A DNA stretch of 22,475 bases from Tetrahymena thermophila SB210 (taxonomy: Eukaryota > Ciliophora > Oligohymenophorea > Hymenostomatida > Tetrahymenidae). Numbering within the stretch: the stretch's first letter is position 1; each line of letters opens with the position of its first letter. The notes beneath the pieces are model-generated. The model was not told where the DNA came from. It saw only the letters and a program-made list of their open reading frames with translations, and did not search any database. Where the stretch lies: the NCBI RefSeq assembly GCF_000189635.1, contig NW_002476493.1, positions 1 through 22,475 on the forward strand, written 5' to 3'. Shown here in pieces: positions 19,271 through 22,475 of this stretch. The position numbers and the translations under genes are program-made.

Positions 19271-22076
19271 TTTCAAATTTGAGAGATTAACGCAATTTGC
19301 TAAACCAGCAACTAAGCCTGATGCACCTTCAGCACCAATTTAATTATAACTTTTTAAATATTGAAGAAAAAATATATCATTAAATAATTAATTAGAAGGA
19401 AAAAATGAAGAAAAAATATGAAATAATAAGAAATAAATAATAAAAGCAAAAGTTGAAAATAAAATGATGAGCTAAATTAACAAAGAAAGAACAAAAAAAG
19501 CAAGCACAATAAAAAGAAAAAGAAAAAAGAGCTTTTTTGTTTTTAATTAGTTTTTATAATTTAAAATATCACAATCCAAAACAAATAAACTGTTTTTACG
19601 AAAGGTCAAGTGTCAAATTTGAGAGATTAATGCAATTTGCTAAAGCAGAACCTAAGCCTGATGCACCTTCATCACCAATTTCATTCCAACTTTTTAAATA
19701 TTGAAGAAAAAATATATCATTAAATAGTTAATTAAAAGAAAAAATGAAGAAAAAATATGAAATAATAAGAAATAAATAGTAAAAGCAAAAGTTGAAAATA
19801 AAATGATGAGCTAAATTAACAAAGAAAGAACAAAAACAAATAAACTGTTTTTACGAAAGGCCAAGTGTCAAATTTGAGAGATTAATGCAATTTGTTAAAG
19901 CAGAACCTAAGCCTGATGCACCAATTGCACCAATTTAATTTTCACTTTTTAAATATTGAAGAAATAATGTATCATTAAATATTTAATTAGAAGGAAAAAA
20001 TGAAGAAAAAATATGAATAATAAGAAATAAATAATAAAAGCAAAAGTTGAAAATAAAATGATGAGCTAAATTAACAAAGAAAGAACAAAAAAAGCAAGCA
20101 CAATAAAAAGAAAAAGAAAAAAGAGCTTTTTTGTTTTTAATTAGTTTTTATAATTTAAAATATCACAATCCAAAACAAATAAACTGTTTTTACGAAAGGC
20201 CAAGTGTCAAATTTGAGAGATTAATGCAATTTGTTAAACCAGCAACTAAGCCTGATGCACCATTAGCACCAATTTAATTAGACCTTTTTAAATATTGAAC
20301 AAAAAATATATCATTAAATAGTTAATTAGAAGGAAAAAATGAAGAAAAAATATGAAATAATAAGAAATAAATAATAAAAGCAAAAGTTGAAAATAAAATG
20401 ATGAGCTAAATTAACAAAGAAAGAACAAAAAAAGCAAGCACAATAAAAAGAAAAAGAAAAAAGAGCTTTTTTGTTTTTAATTAGTTTTTATAATTTAAAA
20501 TATCACAATCCAAAACAAATAAACTGTTTTTACGAAAGTTAAAGTGTCAAATTTGAGAGATTAATGCAATTTGCTAAAGCAGAACCTAAGCCTGATGCAC
20601 CATCATCACCAATTTTAAAAAAAACTTTCCAAAAACAAGCTAAACGATATAAACGAGATAAACGCAATAAACGAGCTAAAGCATACCACTGATACGCTGT
20701 ATATTATTTAAAAATTGGTGAATTTAAAATAATTCGATAATAGCTTCTAACTATAAATACATAATTAAATAAATAAATATATAAACATTATAAAAAATTA
20801 ATTTTAAGTTGTATTCTGAGTGCATTTATATGTGCGAGTATTTCTATTCTATTCTGCACCAATTTAATTGTCACTTTTTAAATATTGAAGAAAAAATATT
20901 TCATTAAATAGTTAATTAGAAGGAAAAAAAGAATATGAAATAATAAGAAATAAATAATAAAAGCAAAAGTTGAAAATAAAATGATGAGCTAAATTAACAA
21001 AGAAAGAACAAAAAAAGCAAGCACAATAAAAAGAAAAAGAAAAAAGAGCTTTATTGTTTTTAATTAGTTTTTATAATTTAAAATATCACAATCCAAAACA
21101 AATAAACTGTTTTTACCCAAGGCGAAGTGTCAAATTTGAGAGATTAATGCAATTTGCTAAAGCAGAACCTAAGCCTGATGCACCAATTGCACCAATTTAA
21201 TTAGACCTTTTTAAATATTGAAGAAAAAATATATCATTAAATAGTTAATTAGAAGGAAAAAATGAAGAAAAAATATGAAATAATAAGAAATAAATAATAA
21301 AAGCAAAAGTTGAAAATAAAATGATGAGCTAAATTAACAAAGAAAGAACAAAAAAAAAAGCAAGCACAATAAAAAGAAAAAGAAAAAAGAGCTTTATTGT
21401 TTTTAATTAGTTTTTATAATTAAAATTATCACAATCCAAAACAAATAAACTGTTTTTACGAAAGGTCAAGTCTCAAATTTGAGAGATTAATGCAATTTGC
21501 TAAAGCAGAACCTAAGCCTGATGCACCAATTGCACCAATTTAATTGTCACTTTTTAAATATTGAAGAAAAAATATTTCATTAAATAGTTAATTAGAAGGA
21601 AAAAATGAAGAAAAAATATGAAATAATAAGAAATAAATAATAAAAGCAAAAGTTGAAAATAAAATGATGAGCTAAATTAACAAAGAAAGAAAGAAAAAAG
21701 CAAGCACAATAAAAAGAAAAAGAAAAAAGAGCTTTTTTGTTTTTAATTAGTTTTTATAATTTAAAATATCACAATCCAAAACAAATAAACTGTTTTTACG
21801 AAAGGTTAAGTGTCAAATTTGAGAGATTAATGCAATTTGCTAAAGCAGAACCTAAGCCTGATGCACCTTCATCACCAATTTAATTGAAACTTTTTAAATA
21901 TTGAAGAAAAAATATATAATTAAATAGTTAATTAAAGGAAAAAATGAAGAAAAAATATATCATTAAATAGAGTAAGTTACTATACAAATTTAGAAAAAGC
22001 AAGTTTTATATACCAGTTTTTACATTTTATAAAATTAAGATTTTATATATTTTTTATGAATTTTTTTTTCCATCAT
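18949..22076 (-). CDS. Leucine-rich-repeat protein built of eight 90-nt phase-2 exons (one exon split by an insertion)
   Basis: Exons: 22076-22024 (MMEKKIHKKYIKSQFYK), 21889-21800, 21549-21460, 21206-21117, 20873-20534 (interrupted), 20283-20194, 19944-19855, 19689-19600, 19349-19260, and 19033-18949 (FRSMDKSQKFKVISKC, then KSKRLVVFDF and TGA). Each middle exon encodes one 30-residue repeat of the ciliate LRR/ribonuclease-inhibitor-like type: xNxIGxxGASGL, then ALANCINLSNLTLxLS. Introns begin GTAAAAAC or similar and end TTTAAAAAG (a few AAAAG). Without the insertion, 53 + 8x90 + 85 = 858 nt, exactly 286 codons including the stop. With the insertion the frame hits TGA in exon 5 unless it is spliced out. 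No signal peptide or membrane helix is seen, so it is probably intracellular and protein-binding. From memory, uniform 90-nt phase-2 exons are reported for fast-evolving Tetrahymena LRR genes. Confidence 0.8.
19190..21960 (-). repeat. Tandem array of ~340-bp units (90-nt LRR exon plus ~250-nt intron)
   Basis: Unit starts, taken at the exon ends, are 19260, 19600, 19855, 20194, 20534, 21117, 21460 and 21800. Spacings are therefore 340, 255, 339, 340, 583, 343 and 340. The short unit lost about 85 bp of intron (165 nt instead of 250). The long one carries the insertion at 20616-20856. Intron sequence is nearly identical from unit to unit over more than 200 nt, including homopolymer runs, so the array expanded or was homogenised recently. 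Confidence 0.9.
20607..20865. mobile_element. 241-bp insertion with 9-bp direct repeats inside an LRR exon
   Basis: CACCAATTT occurs at 20607-20615 and 20857-20865. Removing one copy plus the sequence between restores a 90-nt exon exactly (82 + 8 nt). The insert is unique in the window. It contains four copies of a 9-bp motif (AAACG plus four bases, 20642-20677), a long inverted repeat with a GGTG loop (about 20703-20732), and ends with CTATT repeats. I see no terminal inverted repeats, no poly-A tail and no ORF of note, so the element class is open. It could also be a newly gained intron. Confidence 0.65.
21961..22023 (-). other. Divergent part of the first intron of the LRR gene
   Basis: Intron 1 (21890-22023, 134 nt) keeps the unit-type acceptor end and a donor GTAAAAACTGG that matches the array donors in its first eight bases. 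The middle is unrelated to the array units. This marks the upstream border of the homogenised array. Confidence 0.55.
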
Positions 22077-22475
22077 AGGTTTTCAAAATTTATTTTTTTC
22101 AAAAAAAAAAGGTATGTTATGCTTTCTAAAAATTAACTTTATTTATAATTTTATTAAGATATAAATTAAATAGGTATTTCACTCTAATTAATTAGGAGGA
22201 AAAAATGAAGAAAAAATATGAAATAATAAGATTAGTTAAAAATTAATAAAATTAACAAAGAATGAAAAAATAAGAAATCATAAAAAAAGAAAAAGGAAAA
22301 CAAATCAAATAAATTAAAAGAACTTTAATGTTTTAAATTAACTTTTATAATTAAAAATATTACAATCTAAAACAAATAAATAGCTTTTATTAAGTGTAAG
22401 TTTTGATAGCAAAAAATGAAGAAAATATATCAAAGAATAAAAAATGAATAATAAATAAATATGAAAATTAAGTAA
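22077..22475 (-). other. LRR gene upstream region containing a decayed array unit
   Basis: Bases 22195-22400 resemble an LRR intron unit: AGGAGGAAAAAATGAAG, then TTACAATCTAAAACAAATAA. At its upstream end is a stub of an LRR exon (CAAAACTTACACTTAA on the minus strand), but the donor GT has been lost and the rest of the exon is missing. It is more diverged than the array copies. It is either an old dead unit or the tail of another LRR gene to the right. The promoter of the LRR gene should lie within 22077-22190, which is AT-rich without a recognisable box. Confidence 0.5.

Noticed and set aside
19430..21760. Plus-strand lysine-rich and proline-rich frames (for example EPKPDAPSSP) in each tandem unit
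   Set aside because: They are shadows of the minus-strand LRR exons and A-rich introns; the minus frame gives a known LRR motif, constant 90-nt exons and a clean terminal stop.
19190..21960. Regularly spaced repeat array resembling a CRISPR array
   Set aside because: The repeated part is long (250 nt) and the variable part is a coding LRR exon with conserved residues; the organism is a eukaryote.
1..22475. Tetrahymena chromosome breakage sequence (Cbs)
   Set aside because: No match to the AAACCAACCTCTTT-type core was seen on either strand by eye.

Overview
The window reads as nuclear DNA of an oligohymenophorean ciliate, most likely Tetrahymena-like macronuclear sequence. It is extremely AT-rich. 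Protein frames are long and family-like only when TAA and TAG are read as glutamine and TGA is the sole stop. Introns are AT-rich GT..AG of about 55-310 nt, which is too long for Paramecium. A standard-code ORF caller sees almost nothing here. All coordinates below come from hand translation in ciliate code 6.

Layout. (1) 1-10855, minus strand: one giant multi-exon gene, open at the left edge (at least 3,088 residues, 12 exons with consistent phases). It encodes a signal peptide, a Cys-rich head, a very long beta-propeller-like region, a right-handed beta-helix region with Chlamydia-PMP-like GGAI/FxxN repeats, a second Cys-rich module, and a multi-pass membrane domain. Its three longest introns each hold a GC-richer, structured-looking island. 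(2) 10941-11405, plus strand: an ORF fragment with one membrane helix and a soluble tail, without a start. (3) 11614-12913, minus strand: a patchwork of relics. The 3' end of an LRR gene is fused to a decayed copy of the last exon of the giant gene. (4) 14249-15039, minus: a divergent Rab/Ras-like GTPase with a degenerate G3 box and no prenylation cysteine. (5) 15930-17063, minus: an intronless serine beta-lactamase-like hydrolase with a signal peptide and a GPI-type C-terminus. (6) 17064-18500: AT-rich spacer with a doubtful ORF and a perfect inverted repeat. (7) 18949-22076, minus: an LRR gene made of eight 90-nt, phase-2 exons, each encoding one 30-residue leucine-rich repeat, inside a roughly 340-bp tandem DNA repeat. 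One exon is split by a 241-bp insertion flanked by a 9-bp direct repeat.

The neighbourhood looks like a fast-evolving family-expansion region. It holds large surface receptors and LRR proteins, with duplicated 3' ends, chimeric relics and recent tandem exon amplification. The strongest observation is that the LRR introns are nearly identical from unit to unit, while the exons differ by clustered, mostly amino-acid-changing codons at expected surface positions of the repeat.
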